Shown: positions 20,236 through 29,271, numbered from the stretch's first letter. The stretch is 64,000 bases of DNA from Bifidobacterium aemilianum (GCF_003315635.1 NZ_PDCG01000004.1:83811-147810); one strand, 5' to 3'. The notes: generated by a model from the letters alone, not told the origin. Program-made: numbers and translations.

Positions 20236-21070
20236 GGCTCTGGCCACTCCTGAGTTCGGCTTCAGTGAAGACACCAACCAACGGCAGTGAGCTACGCTCG
20301 TCGGTGGCCGGGTTGACGATGTCGACAGTCGCCGGGAAGCCGGAGGTCTCGCCGCCCGCAAGAGCACCGGACACCAGGGAGACCAGGGCAAGTATCCGCG
20401 CACCCTCATGCTCCACGACGCTGAAGTCGAGGCCCAGTTCGTTGCCCTTGCGCAGCGTGACCAGTGAGGAGGTCTGCACGTAGGACTTCTGGGAAAGCCA
20501 GGAGTCGACCAGGATCACCCGCTTGCCGGTGATCGACGGGCCCTTGATGGAGGGGTAGACGAAGTCCATGACGAAGCCGTCCAGATCCTGGCCGCGTGAG
20601 GCGGCCGCGTGGATCATGGCGTCGACCAGCGGCACGGCGGCTGCGGTCAGGGCGCCGACGGCATCGAAGTCATCGACGCAATAGCCTTGGTCCTCCAAGG
20701 CATCAAGCATGATATGGCCGACGATGGCGGCAGCCCGGTGGTCAAAGGTCAACGAAGACAGCTCACTGAAGGGTTTGCCGGCGATCGAGTTCTCCAACAT
20801 CTGCCGCAGTTGCTCCCGGGGCTCCAGGAGGGCGAAGGGTAGGGCACTGTGACCTGTGGAGGCCGCGGATTCGCCGGCGGGCCCGTCAGTGGGCCCAGGC
20901 TGGTCCTTACCGGCCTGGGCCGTCTTGCGGAAGCCGCCTTCTGTCTTGGGACCGACCGCCTGGGTTTGGGACTGGGCCGCGGCTCCAGCAAGGGGCCGTG
21001 CCCCCGGCGACACCTGGCCGGGTTGGGCCTGCTTGCTCAAGCCGCCTTCAGAATCTTCTGGTGCTGTCAT
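20228..21070 (-). CDS. PRT-fold (orotate phosphoribosyltransferase-like) protein lacking a canonical PRPP loop
   Basis: A 280-residue protein. The first ~90 residues are Gln/Ala/Gly-rich and probably disordered. The rest resembles type I phosphoribosyltransferases of the PyrE kind, with a V-ILVDSW strand-loop where the PRPP-binding motif should read DD--TTG. The second Asp and the Thr-Thr-Gly are missing, so normal catalysis is doubtful. It sits 11 bases after rmuC and overlaps the SpoU gene. It may be a regulator or a divergent enzyme. Confidence 0.65.
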   Translation of the reverse strand: MTAPEDSEGGLSKQAQPGQVSPGARPLAGAAAQSQTQAVGPKTEGGFRKTAQAGKDQPGPTDGPAGESAASTGHSALPFALLEPREQLRQMLENSIAGKPFSELSSLTFDHRAAAIVGHIMLDALEDQGYCVDDFDAVGALTAAAVPLVDAMIHAAASRGQDLDGFVMDFVYPSIKGPSITGKRVILVDSWLSQKSYVQTSSLVTLRKGNELGLDFSVVEHEGARILALVSLVSGALAGGETSGFPATVDIVNPATDERSSLPLVGVFTEAELRSGQSHA

Positions 21071-21081
21071 GGTCCACCAGC

Positions 21082-22440
21082 CTAACGTCCCGACTCGTCA
21101 TCTTCCGTGTCCAGGTGCAGTTCGGGGGCGCTGAGCTCCTTGAGGTTGGTCTTGTCTGAGTCGATGATGTCGACCGGCTCGATGATGGTGTTGCCATCGA
21201 TCTTCTGCAATTTGCGGGCCGTCACCAGCAGCCTGCTCTCCAGGGTGGAGGCGAACTGGTTGTAGGCGGTGACCGTGCGGCTGATGGAGCTGCCCAACTT
21301 GCTGGCCCGCTCCCCCAGGGTTGCGAAGCGCTCGTATAGCTCCCGGGAGAGGTCGAAGAGGAGCTTGGCATCGTCGGTCAGGCTCTGCTGCTGCCAGGCG
21401 AAGGCCACGGACTTGAGCACGGCCCAGAGGGTCACCGGCGAGGTCAGGGCCACCTTTCTGGCAAAGGCGTCATCCATGAGGGTCGGGTCGGCCTCCAGCG
21501 CCGCCTGAAGCAGGGCCTCGTTGGGAATGAAGGCGATGACGAAGTCGGGTGCGGTATCGAAGGCGTTCCAATAGGCCTTGTCACCAAGGGTCTTGACGTG
21601 GTCGCGCAAGGCCTTGGCATGGGCCTGGAGCAGGCTCTTGCGCCGGTCCAGTTCCTCGGGTGCGGCGGTGTCGGGAATCTCGCAGGCCCGCTGGTAATCG
21701 GAGTAGGGAACCTTGGCGTCGATGGGAATGGTCTTGCCGCCAGGCAGATGAACCACCATGTCGGGCCGCTGCACATGGCCCTCGCCATCCGTGACGACGA
21801 CCTGGGTGTCGAAGTCCACATGCTCCAACAGACCGGCCGACTCCACGATGTTCTTGAGCTGGGCCTCGCCCCAGGCCCCACGGACCTTGTTGTTGCGTAG
21901 GGCGGCCGACAGGGAGCTGGTCTCCTTGTCAAGCCTGGTCTGCTGGTCGTTGAGCCCTTTGAGCTGCTGGCCCAGGGCGCCCATCTCCTGCTTGCGGCCC
22001 TCCTCGATCTGGGCCACCTTCTCCTGCAAGGCGTCCAGGTTCTTCTGCACGGGCGCCAGGGCGGAGAGCACCTTGCTCTGCTCGGCCATGGCCTTGGCCT
22101 CCTCCTGCCGGCGCTGCTCGGCCTGGGCCTCGGCCCGTTCCCGCTCGCGCTGCAGACGAATCTGCTCGGCCTGCTGGGCTTGGGAGAGCTGGGACTTGAC
22201 GAAGGCCAGCTGCTGGTTGAGGCCATCGACCTGAGTCCGGCTCTGGGCCAACTCACCGGTGAGATGGGCAATATCGGCCTGGGCAGCCTGGTTGGCGGCA
22301 GTGGCGGCACGCAGCTCATCCCCACCTGCCCCCCTGGCCATCTCCTGGCCCTTGGACCGCCCCAGCACAAAACCCGCAAGGAGTCCCAAGGCAGCCGCCA
22401 GCACGACCACTAACAAGGTAACCACAGCATTATCGAACAT
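21082..22440 (-). CDS. rmuC: RmuC-family DNA recombination protein
   Basis: A 452-residue protein with an N-terminal membrane helix (residues ~6-30), a Gln/Glu/Ala/Arg-rich coiled coil (~50-190) and then the RmuC nuclease-like domain. Landmarks are VRGAWGEAQLKNI, P-DMVVHLPGGK-IPIDAKVP and AYWNAFDTAPDFVIAFIP. RmuC limits DNA inversions between short inverted repeats in E. coli. ATG at 22440 has no Shine-Dalgarno site but a TATATA box lies just before it, so the mRNA may be leaderless; ATG at 22464 is the alternative. First gene of the minus-strand run. Confidence 0.9.
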   Translation of the reverse strand: MFDNAVVTLLVVVLAAALGLLAGFVLGRSKGQEMARGAGGDELRAATAANQAAQADIAHLTGELAQSRTQVDGLNQQLAFVKSQLSQAQQAEQIRLQRERERAEAQAEQRRQEEAKAMAEQSKVLSALAPVQKNLDALQEKVAQIEEGRKQEMGALGQQLKGLNDQQTRLDKETSSLSAALRNNKVRGAWGEAQLKNIVESAGLLEHVDFDTQVVVTDGEGHVQRPDMVVHLPGGKTIPIDAKVPYSDYQRACEIPDTAAPEELDRRKSLLQAHAKALRDHVKTLGDKAYWNAFDTAPDFVIAFIPNEALLQAALEADPTLMDDAFARKVALTSPVTLWAVLKSVAFAWQQQSLTDDAKLLFDLSRELYERFATLGERASKLGSSISRTVTAYNQFASTLESRLLVTARKLQKIDGNTIIEPVDIIDSDKTNLKELSAPELHLDTEDDESGR

Positions 22441-22549
22441 ATGTTCTATATAACAGGCAGCCATGGACCCAGGGGCCGACCTGCCCTATACTGGTGCCGT
22501 TCGTGCGGTTGGTGGCAGCAGCCGTACCGAATCAACCATGAGATGTTCC

Positions 22550-22571
22550 GGCAACCAGACCCTTGGTTGCC
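22550..22571 (+). promoter_or_regulatory. Leader hairpin upstream of the binding-protein gene
   Basis: An 8-bp perfect stem GGCAACCA/TGGTTGCC with a 6-base loop, 75 bases before the start at 22647. No TPP riboswitch core was found around it. Role unknown. Confidence 0.4.
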
Positions 22572-22646
22572 GCTTATCGGTTTGATGGATCGCGCGGACT
22601 CCTCACCTTACCTCGCGTCCACTGACCATGATTCAGGAGGTCCAAG

Positions 22647-23723
22647 GTGAACACCCAATCATCCAAGCATGCCCGACTGGCTGTAGCGAGCGCAGCCACC
22701 AGCATCGTCGCCGTTCTTTCCCTCGTTCTGGCCGGCTGCGGGGCGGCCGACTCCAAGGCCACCGGCACGGGCAAGTCCTCTGACGCCGACATCTCCTTCA
22801 TGCTGGACTGGACACCCAACACCAACCACATCGGCATCTACGCAGCCCAGGAACTGGGCTACTTCAAGGACCAGGGCATCTCCGTCAAGGTCCTGCCCAC
22901 CGCCCAGGCCGGCGCCGAGACCTCCATCGAGAACGGTGTGGCCAATGTCGGATTCACAACCCTGAGCAATGTGGCCGCCTTCAACGCGCAGGGGGCTGAC
23001 CTCACATTCGTCTTCGACCTGACCCAGAAACAGGTGGCCCGTTGGTGCGCCCTGGCATCCAGGACCGACATCAAGACCCCCAAGGACCTTGACGGCAAGA
23101 CCTTCGTCAGCTTCGGTTCCGCGGAGCAGAGCGCCGTGGTGGCACAGATGATCAAGGGGGCCGGTGGCTCAGGTGAGTTCAAGACCGCCACGGCAGGCAC
23201 CAACACCTTCCAGACCTTGACATCCGGCAAGGGGGACTTCGCCGGATTCTATGCCACGTGGGAGGGGGTCGAAAGCAAGCTCAAGGGCCCGGAACTCAAC
23301 TGCTTCATGGCCTCCGACTGGGGGGTACCCGGCAACCCCGACCAGCTGGGCTTCGCCGTCAAGTCCTCCTGGCTCAAGGACGGCGATCACCAGGAGAAGC
23401 TGCGCAAGTTCCTCAAGGCCTCCAGGCAAGGCTACGACTACGCCCTGGCCAACCCCAACAAGGCCGCCGACCTGCTGGTCAAGGCCACCAAGCAGTCCCA
23501 GCTCGACCCCACACTGACCAAGACCTCTATGGAGACCATCTCCCGCGAGCAGTACTGGACCAACGGCGACCCCAAGCACCTGCCCGCCAACACGGACTTT
23601 CAACAGGCGCAGGATTACCTGGACTTCCAATACCAGGCGGGCACCTACACCGGCAAGGACGGCAAGAAGGCCCCCAAGGCACCCCAGGCCAGGGAGCTTG
23701 CCAGCAACGACTACCTACAGTGA
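22647..23723 (+). CDS. ABC transporter substrate-binding lipoprotein, NMT1/THI5-like
   Basis: A 358-residue lipoprotein with lipobox LAGC (Cys31), so it is anchored to the outer face of the membrane. The mature part matches THI5-like periplasmic binding proteins: FMLDWTPNTNHIGIYAAQE, then a GYFKDQGI segment and a GAETSIENGVANVGF segment. Such proteins usually bind thiamine pyrimidine precursors (ThiY). The start is GTG with AGGAGG at 22635-22640. The following gene is its permease, but no ATPase gene is adjacent. Confidence 0.88.
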   Translation: MNTQSSKHARLAVASAATSIVAVLSLVLAGCGAADSKATGTGKSSDADISFMLDWTPNTNHIGIYAAQELGYFKDQGISVKVLPTAQAGAETSIENGVANVGFTTLSNVAAFNAQGADLTFVFDLTQKQVARWCALASRTDIKTPKDLDGKTFVSFGSAEQSAVVAQMIKGAGGSGEFKTATAGTNTFQTLTSGKGDFAGFYATWEGVESKLKGPELNCFMASDWGVPGNPDQLGFAVKSSWLKDGDHQEKLRKFLKASRQGYDYALANPNKAADLLVKATKQSQLDPTLTKTSMETISREQYWTNGDPKHLPANTDFQQAQDYLDFQYQAGTYTGKDGKKAPKAPQARELASNDYLQ

Positions 23724-23772
23724 ACTCAGGGGACACAGTGAGAGCGGTGGACACGATGGGAGCAAGGGACTG

Positions 23773-24636
23773 ATGGCAACGCGTAGGCAAGCCAGGGGGG
23801 CCGGACTGAAGGCTGGGACAGGTGCAGCGGGCGCCAACGCAGGCTCAGACACAGGCACAGGCGAGCCCTTGTGGCGGCGTCTCTTGCCTCCGGCCATCAC
23901 CATCGGCTGCCTCCTGGCAGTCTGGCAGCTTGCGGTCACGGCCGGCCATGTCTCCGAACGCACCTTGGCCTCACCCAGCCAGATCGTGCGTTCCATGGTC
24001 AACACCTGGCCCGAACTCATGGAGGCGACATCCATCACCTGCCTGGAGACCATCAGCGGCTTCATCATCGCCGTGGCCGTGGGTCTGCTGATCGGCGTGG
24101 GCCTATATGTGTCCAAGACCCTGAACCGGGCCTTCTACCCACTGCTGGTGGCGGCCCAGACCATACCCCTGATCACCATCGCCCCCCTGTTCATGCTCTG
24201 GTTCGGCTTCGAGCCGACCGGCAAGATCATACTGGTGGCCGTTCTGGGCCTCTTCCCCATCGCCGTCGAGACCAGTCGCGGCCTGCAGGCGGTCCCCCGC
24301 TATTACGAGGATGTGGCCCTGACCTGTGGGGCGACCAGCGCCTGGACCCTCTGGCATGTCAAGCTGCGGGTGGCGGCCCGGCAGATATTCGGCGGCGTCC
24401 GCATCAGCGCCGCCTACGTGTTCGGCACCGCCGTGACTGCCGAGTACCTGGGAGCCACCAATGGCCTGGGCATCTGGCTGCAGGCGGCCTTCAACTCCTT
24501 CCAGACACCCCCCATATTTTCCGCGACCATCGTGATTGTGGCCCTCACGGCTCTGTTGCTGGGATTGGTGTCCCTGTGCGAATATCTTTTGCTGGGCGGG
24601 AATGATAGGATTGAAGACATTGAAAGCGGCCTGTAA
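23773..24636 (+). CDS. ABC transporter permease (ThiX/SsuC-like)
   Basis: A 287-residue permease of the BPD_transp_1 family with about six membrane helices and the EAA loop region (AVPRYYEDVALTCGATSAWT). It pairs with the upstream THI5-like lipoprotein to import a thiamine precursor or similar small molecule. ATG at 23773 has AAGGGAC before it; a longer start at 23698 overlaps the upstream gene in another frame and is unlikely. The ATPase must be encoded elsewhere. Confidence 0.88.
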   Translation: MATRRQARGAGLKAGTGAAGANAGSDTGTGEPLWRRLLPPAITIGCLLAVWQLAVTAGHVSERTLASPSQIVRSMVNTWPELMEATSITCLETISGFIIAVAVGLLIGVGLYVSKTLNRAFYPLLVAAQTIPLITIAPLFMLWFGFEPTGKIILVAVLGLFPIAVETSRGLQAVPRYYEDVALTCGATSAWTLWHVKLRVAARQIFGGVRISAAYVFGTAVTAEYLGATNGLGIWLQAAFNSFQTPPIFSATIVIVALTALLLGLVSLCEYLLLGGNDRIEDIESGL

Positions 24637-24731
24637 CCATGAGCTGAGCCGCCTTCCACTACGAGCATTGCGTGGGTCAGCATAGGCAGCGCCTGCGGAT
24701 GAGGTATGTGCAAACCACGAAAGGTTTATCA

Positions 24732-25940
24732 ATGTCAGACAGCAATCCTGATTTCACCGGACATGACGTGCCCAACACCACGCCTTCCACTCCAGCAGCA
24801 GACGCAGGCAGCGGACAGTCCTTCACCCCCTTGTCGAATGACCAGAATCCGAGCCAGGCCACGGACATGCCCGTGGAGCTTCCGCTGGCCGCCGGGCAGC
24901 CACAGCCTGTGCCGGGCCCCGATGCCCCCATGTACGGACAGCCCCAGCCCAGCATGGGCCAGGAATCTGCCGGCTACCATCAAGGAGATGCAGGTCAGGC
25001 CAACGGCAGCGGTCAGTATGGGCAGCCCAGCCAGGATTACGGCCAGCAGATTCCCGCCGCGGCCTTCTACGGCCAACAGCAGACCAGCCAGCCCCAATAC
25101 GGTCAGATGCCCACTGCAGCACCCCTGCCCCAAGGCAACTACGCCGCGGCATCGATGCCCTGGGGCGCACCCGTTCCCCTTACCAAGCCCTATTATGGCT
25201 GCTCCTTCATTGAGGCCATCAAGCGCTTCTTCATGAATTACGCCAACTTCAGCGGCCGTGCCTCCAGGAGCGAGTACTGGTGGTCCTTCCTCTTCATCGC
25301 CCTGGTGGAGCTGGTACTGTCCCTGCTGAACAAGCTGAGCAACTACCATCTGGGATTCCTTAATGGGATCTGGGTCCTGGCGATTCTGATACCGAGCATT
25401 GCCATCTTCATACGCCGCCTGCATGATTCCAACAAGTCGGGACTGTGGGTTCTCCTACCCATTGGCATGGCCTTCATCGGCACGATTGTCGTGGTCATCT
25501 CCCTGATTGGCGGAGCCATGGGAAGCGGAGACATCCTAGCCATCGACGGTGATCTGAATTATGCCGCTCTTGCAGGCGCTGGAATCGGATCCCTCATCGG
25601 GATCCTCATCTTCCTGGCAGCCTACCTAGCCGATATCGTCCTGATGATACTGAACACCGACCCAGCTGGTGCACGCTTTGACAAGGATGCCCAGTTCGGT
25701 GGCCCTTCTGGTCAGATGATGGGCCAGATGCCCGGGGCCAACGGCTACACCCCGCAGGACTTCAACCAGTACGGGCAGCCGACCGGCCAACCCTTCTATG
25801 GTCAGCCGACCACTCCGACCGCCTATGCTCCCTCGAACCCCAACGGCCAGCAGACGGCAGGTCAGCAGGACCACGACCCCAACGCCGGGAACCAGCAGGG
25901 TGGCTACCCCCAGAATCCCAACCCCTACGTCGGTCAGTAG
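24732..25940 (+). CDS. DUF805 membrane protein with Gln/Pro-rich tails
   Basis: A 402-residue protein. Residues ~1-150 are Pro/Gln/Gly/Tyr-rich low complexity. Residues ~155-315 are a DUF805 domain with four hydrophobic helices and the conserved NFSGRASRSEYWW at its front and RRLHDSNKSG between helices. The tail is again Gln/Pro/Asn-rich with YGQP-like repeats. DUF805 proteins are small inner-membrane proteins of unknown role. ATG at 24732 follows AAAGG. It is ended by the terminator at 26028-26068. Confidence 0.88.
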   Translation: MSDSNPDFTGHDVPNTTPSTPAADAGSGQSFTPLSNDQNPSQATDMPVELPLAAGQPQPVPGPDAPMYGQPQPSMGQESAGYHQGDAGQANGSGQYGQPSQDYGQQIPAAAFYGQQQTSQPQYGQMPTAAPLPQGNYAAASMPWGAPVPLTKPYYGCSFIEAIKRFFMNYANFSGRASRSEYWWSFLFIALVELVLSLLNKLSNYHLGFLNGIWVLAILIPSIAIFIRRLHDSNKSGLWVLLPIGMAFIGTIVVVISLIGGAMGSGDILAIDGDLNYAALAGAGIGSLIGILIFLAAYLADIVLMILNTDPAGARFDKDAQFGGPSGQMMGQMPGANGYTPQDFNQYGQPTGQPFYGQPTTPTAYAPSNPNGQQTAGQQDHDPNAGNQQGGYPQNPNPYVGQ

Positions 25941-26027
25941 GCCCCGATTCGGGAGTCCGACCACAAGGTGTACCACCCATAGGGCTGATTCCCACCCGGG
26001 CATGACCGGGAACCGATAGCGAATAGG

Positions 26028-26068
26028 CAAAGGGCGGCAAGCAGGAAGATTCTGCTTGCCGCCCTTTG
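26028..26068. terminator. Bidirectional terminator between DUF805 gene and minus-strand hypothetical
   Basis: A 16-bp perfect stem CAAAGGGCGGCAAGCA and its complement, with a 9-base loop. It is placed between convergent genes and has A/T ends on both sides. Confidence 0.85.
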
Positions 26069-26096
26069 TACGGGCCACAGCCACCGGCGGCTGGGA

Positions 26097-27023
26097 CTAG
26101 AGCTCGACCTTGGGCTTGTTGGTGTCATCAGGGATATGGGCGAACTTGGCGGCCAGGGCCTCCTTGTTCTTACGCTCGTCCTCCTCCTTGGCCTTTCGCT
26201 GGGCCTCTTCGGGATCCCATAGCAGATCCTCACGATGCTTCTTCCATTCAGCCGCAACCAGGGGGGCCAGCAGGGCGACCTGGGCATCCGCAAGCTCCTG
26301 GTCCGCCAGCCCGCCAGCGAAGGCCGCGGGCAGGAGCTGGGCAAATTCCTCAGCGGACAGGAAGAGCCGGGGAATGGCGAGCCGCTCGCAGAGCTCATTG
26401 ATGTAGATCATGACCGGCGAGGCCAAGCCGGCAGCCGACTGTACACCCTGGCCAGCGGCCTCCGGCGATTGCCCAATGATGCCAAGCAACCCATGGCAGG
26501 CCATGACGACCATGGCCAGTCGCTCAGCCACCGCCTCCTCATCGGCACTCACCGCCACAGCCCCACCATCCGGGGCTTTGGCCCCGACGAGGGCCTCGAC
26601 GCCCAGCAGAAACTCCGATACGGCTTCCACCGTGGACTGGTCCCATTTCAGCCCCAGCAGGCCGGCCGCAGCCATGACCTCCCGGATGTCACCGTTCTGG
26701 GAATACGCGGCCATCTGCTCATAGGCATCATTGGCGGCCAGGAGGGCATCGACCAGCTCCTGGGGGCGGCCGGGAATCTCCCACGCGCCCTCATAGACAA
26801 ACTCGGCATCCGGAATGGTCACCTCCTGTCCGGACAGGAGCATGGCCACCGACCGGGAGATGCGCACCTGCAGGTTCTCCGCGTACTTGGCATCATTGGC
26901 GAGCTCCTTGGCATCGGTCAAAGGCCACATGCCAACGAGCTGGGCGCCCTCCCCTGCGGCCTGTCGCAGCTCAGGCATGGTGGAGACCCGGGTGATTTGG
27001 GCACTGTCCATATGAAAGGTCAT
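26097..27023 (-). CDS. Hypothetical protein, mostly helical, cytosolic
   Basis: A 308-residue protein without signal peptide, membrane helix or recognisable catalytic motif. It is rich in Ala, Glu and Leu, with a charged C-terminal segment (EEAQRKAKEEDERKN) that may form a coiled coil. ATG at 27023 is chosen for a GGAG site 6 bases before it; earlier in-frame ATGs give an unlikely leader. It lies alone between a convergent DUF805 gene and the histidine phosphatase gene upstream on the same strand. I do not recognise the family. Confidence 0.7.
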   Translation of the reverse strand: MTFHMDSAQITRVSTMPELRQAAGEGAQLVGMWPLTDAKELANDAKYAENLQVRISRSVAMLLSGQEVTIPDAEFVYEGAWEIPGRPQELVDALLAANDAYEQMAAYSQNGDIREVMAAAGLLGLKWDQSTVEAVSEFLLGVEALVGAKAPDGGAVAVSADEEAVAERLAMVVMACHGLLGIIGQSPEAAGQGVQSAAGLASPVMIYINELCERLAIPRLFLSAEEFAQLLPAAFAGGLADQELADAQVALLAPLVAAEWKKHREDLLWDPEEAQRKAKEEDERKNKEALAAKFAHIPDDTNKPKVEL

Positions 27024-27214
27024 GTCAGCTCCTTCGCGGTTTGCCGTGGCCGGTCCGCCAAGTGGACCTTGGGACCGGAACAGCCCGCGTCGACCCATAT
27101 CAATCCAGGTCGGTCCAGTCGGCGGATACGGCATCATGCCCACCAGCCACTATCGGTCCAGCGGGCGACCAACAGCATCAGTCTACTTCGACTCTAGTCC
27201 AGTCGCGGACGGCT

Positions 27215-27988
27215 TCAGGCCACGTGGGCCGCAGGATCGGCGTATGTGATGGACATCACCTTGCCGGTCCGGGAGTTGAAGGTGATGGAGGTGAGCGAGG
27301 CCAGGGCCGTCTTGCGCATGAGCATGTTGTGTTCGGGGTGGCCGGTCTCCAACAGGTGCCGGTAGGACCAGATGGGTGACTCGTGGCTGACCACGATGAT
27401 CTGCCGCCCCGGATATTGGGCGACCTTCTCCCTGGCGAAATCCTCGATGCGGCTGGCGATCTGCCGATAGGTCTCCCCCCAGCTGGGCCGCCATAGGTTG
27501 GCGACCAATCTCAGGTTCTCAGGCCGCCATAGGGCCCCGGCCCCATGGCCGATCCGCTTGCCCCTGAATTCGTTGACCGCCTCCAGCAGACGGGTGTCGG
27601 TCTGCAGCTCCAGGGGGCGCTGGCCGTGTTCGGCCCGGTGTTCGTTGAGGAGGGCCAGAATCGGCTCGGCGGTCTCCCGGGTGCGCTCAAGGGGCGAGGA
27701 GTAGACGGCGACGGCCGTGTTGAGCTGGGGGTTGGCGGCAATGTAGGTCGCTGTGGCCCGGGCCATCCGCTGCCCCCGGGCGGAGAGATGGAAACCAGGC
27801 AGACGTTCATAGAGAAGGTGATCCGGGTTCTCCACCTGGCCATGGCGCACGAAATTAATAGTGGTGGCCAGGGGGGCGAGTCCGCTTGATGAGCCCTTGG
27901 CATCCCTGGCGGCGGAGTCCGACGAGCCTTCTGGAGACGGTCTGGCCGCTGCCACCGGAGACCCGACCAGTGAATCCAAAGCAGCCAT
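27215..27988 (-). CDS. Histidine phosphatase (phosphoglycerate mutase-like) family protein
   Basis: A 257-residue protein with the phosphatase superfamily motifs. RHGQ carries the catalytic His. SSPLERTRETAEP supplies the second Arg. A conserved Glu lies in the VNEFRGKRIG region, and VSHESPI has the second His. The leader of ~40 residues is Ser/Ala-rich. Broad-specificity phosphatases and mutases share this fold, so the substrate is open. ATG at 27988 has GGAGG 5 bases before it. It starts 3 bases after the GtrA gene ends, so the two are an operon. Confidence 0.88.
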   Translation of the reverse strand: MAALDSLVGSPVAAARPSPEGSSDSAARDAKGSSSGLAPLATTINFVRHGQVENPDHLLYERLPGFHLSARGQRMARATATYIAANPQLNTAVAVYSSPLERTRETAEPILALLNEHRAEHGQRPLELQTDTRLLEAVNEFRGKRIGHGAGALWRPENLRLVANLWRPSWGETYRQIASRIEDFAREKVAQYPGRQIIVVSHESPIWSYRHLLETGHPEHNMLMRKTALASLTSITFNSRTGKVMSITYADPAAHVA

Positions 27989-27990
27989 GG

Positions 27991-28533
27991 CTACCTCCAT
28001 CCCTTGGGTGTGTGGGCCAGGGACCACAGCCCCAGCCTATGGGAGAAGCTATGCTCCCACTTGGTATCCAGCTCATCCCGGCTCAGCCGCTTGTCAGCTG
28101 GCTTGAGCCTGTTGCTGGCGTGGGTATGGGTGTCGTCCAGGAGCCACTTGCGAATCACGAAGTTCCATATGGCCACAACAAGGGCCGAGACCAGCTTGCC
28201 GATATTGGTGAAGAGCACATAGCGGCCGGTACCCAGGATCAGGCCAAAGGTGAAGCCTGCAAGGATGATCACATTGATGAGCAGGCCGATGGCGGCCGAG
28301 ATGAAGAAGATCAGGACCTCCATCCATTGGGCCATGTCTTCTCGGTGCTTGAAGACATACTTCATACTGGCCAGATAGTTGAAGGCCAGGGACACCAGGA
28401 AGGAGATGATGCCGGCCGCAACGCTGTTCATATGCGCGAAGATGACCAGTAGGTTCAACACCCCCCAGTCAATCAGGAAGGCGATCAGTCCCACCACCCC
28501 GAACTTGACCAATTGCTCAATCAGTTTTCTCAT
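27991..28533 (-). CDS. GtrA-family membrane protein
   Basis: A 180-residue protein with four membrane helices of the GtrA/DPMS family. It opens LVKFGVVGLIAFLIDWGVL and has the FNYLASMKYVF segment between helices two and three. Members are thought to flip or help flip polyprenyl-linked sugars for cell-surface glycan synthesis. ATG at 28533 is used; a GTG two codons earlier is possible. It is co-transcribed with the histidine phosphatase. Confidence 0.85.
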   Translation of the reverse strand: MRKLIEQLVKFGVVGLIAFLIDWGVLNLLVIFAHMNSVAAGIISFLVSLAFNYLASMKYVFKHREDMAQWMEVLIFFISAAIGLLINVIILAGFTFGLILGTGRYVLFTNIGKLVSALVVAIWNFVIRKWLLDDTHTHASNRLKPADKRLSRDELDTKWEHSFSHRLGLWSLAHTPKGWR

Positions 28534-28923
28534 AGGCACCCATTTAACACTCCCTGGCTGACGCGGGGGCGCAGAAGGGCTGATTCGTCACCGATTCCGC
28601 CCCCCTTGGTCTGCCGGGATGCGAAGCTGACCGAACCCGCCCACTCCTATGCTCCAGCGAGCGCGTTCATGCTGCGGTCTTGGCGGCAACCAGTCAGCCA
28701 GACGGCAGCCATACGGCAGCCGGACTGCTGTCCAGCAGGGAAAGCCAAGGCGGCCTTCCAAAGCTTTTCCGATTAGTATTGATGCCATGACCGGTCACCT
28801 GCCGATTCTCCCGCCTTGGGCCCAAGCCGCCGGGAGGCTGGGCTCGGCGATCGGCACGCAGGTCGGCAGTGGCCCATTGCCGGCGGATTCATCGCAGATG
28901 TTCATTGCAATCAAGGAGGAACC
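28534..28923. other. Divergent promoter region, no gene seen
   Basis: About 390 bases between the GtrA gene (minus) and the MIF-like gene (plus). A TAGTAT at 28774-28779 could be a -10 for the MIF-like gene, but no convincing -35 is seen. A short repeat ACGGCAGCC occurs twice near 28705. No open frame here looks real. Confidence 0.5.
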
Positions 28924-29271
28924 ATGCCCGTCATCCACACCCACGTATCCGTACCCACCACTCCCGAGCAGCGCAACGCGCTCAAGGCCGCATACGGTAA
29001 AGCCATTACCGCCGTGCCAGGCAAGACCGAGAGCTGGCTCATGTGCCCCTTCGAGGACAACATGCCCATCTACTTCGCCGGAGATGACAGCAAGCCCGCA
29101 GCCTATGTGGAGGTCAACATCATGGGCGGCAACACCCCGCGTTCCGTCTGGGAGCAGATGAGCCGCGAGATCATGGGAGCCTTGGAATCGGAATTGGGCA
29201 TTGCGCAGGACCGCACCTACATCCGCTACACGGCCACCGCTGACTGGGGCTGGAACGGCGGCAACTTCTAA
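28924..29271 (+). CDS. MIF-like tautomerase
   Basis: A 115-residue protein that aligns over its whole length with macrophage migration inhibitory factor. The Pro after Met1, the catalytic base once Met is removed, starts PVIHTHVSVP. The SWLM segment, the AAYVEVNIMGG strand and the C-terminal DRTYIRYTATADWGWNGGNF follow the MIF pattern (DRVYINY...GWN). The fold would be a trimer with tautomerase activity on phenylpyruvate-type substrates. AAGGAGG lies 7 bases before the ATG. It stands alone with its own terminator. Family assignment is firm; the biological role is not known. Confidence 0.88.
   Translation: MPVIHTHVSVPTTPEQRNALKAAYGKAITAVPGKTESWLMCPFEDNMPIYFAGDDSKPAAYVEVNIMGGNTPRSVWEQMSREIMGALESELGIAQDRTYIRYTATADWGWNGGNF

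Noticed and set aside
22465..22646. Possible TPP riboswitch before the THI5-like gene
   Set aside because: The conserved CUGAGA and GAUCUGGAUAAUGC-type core elements are absent; only a simple hairpin is seen.
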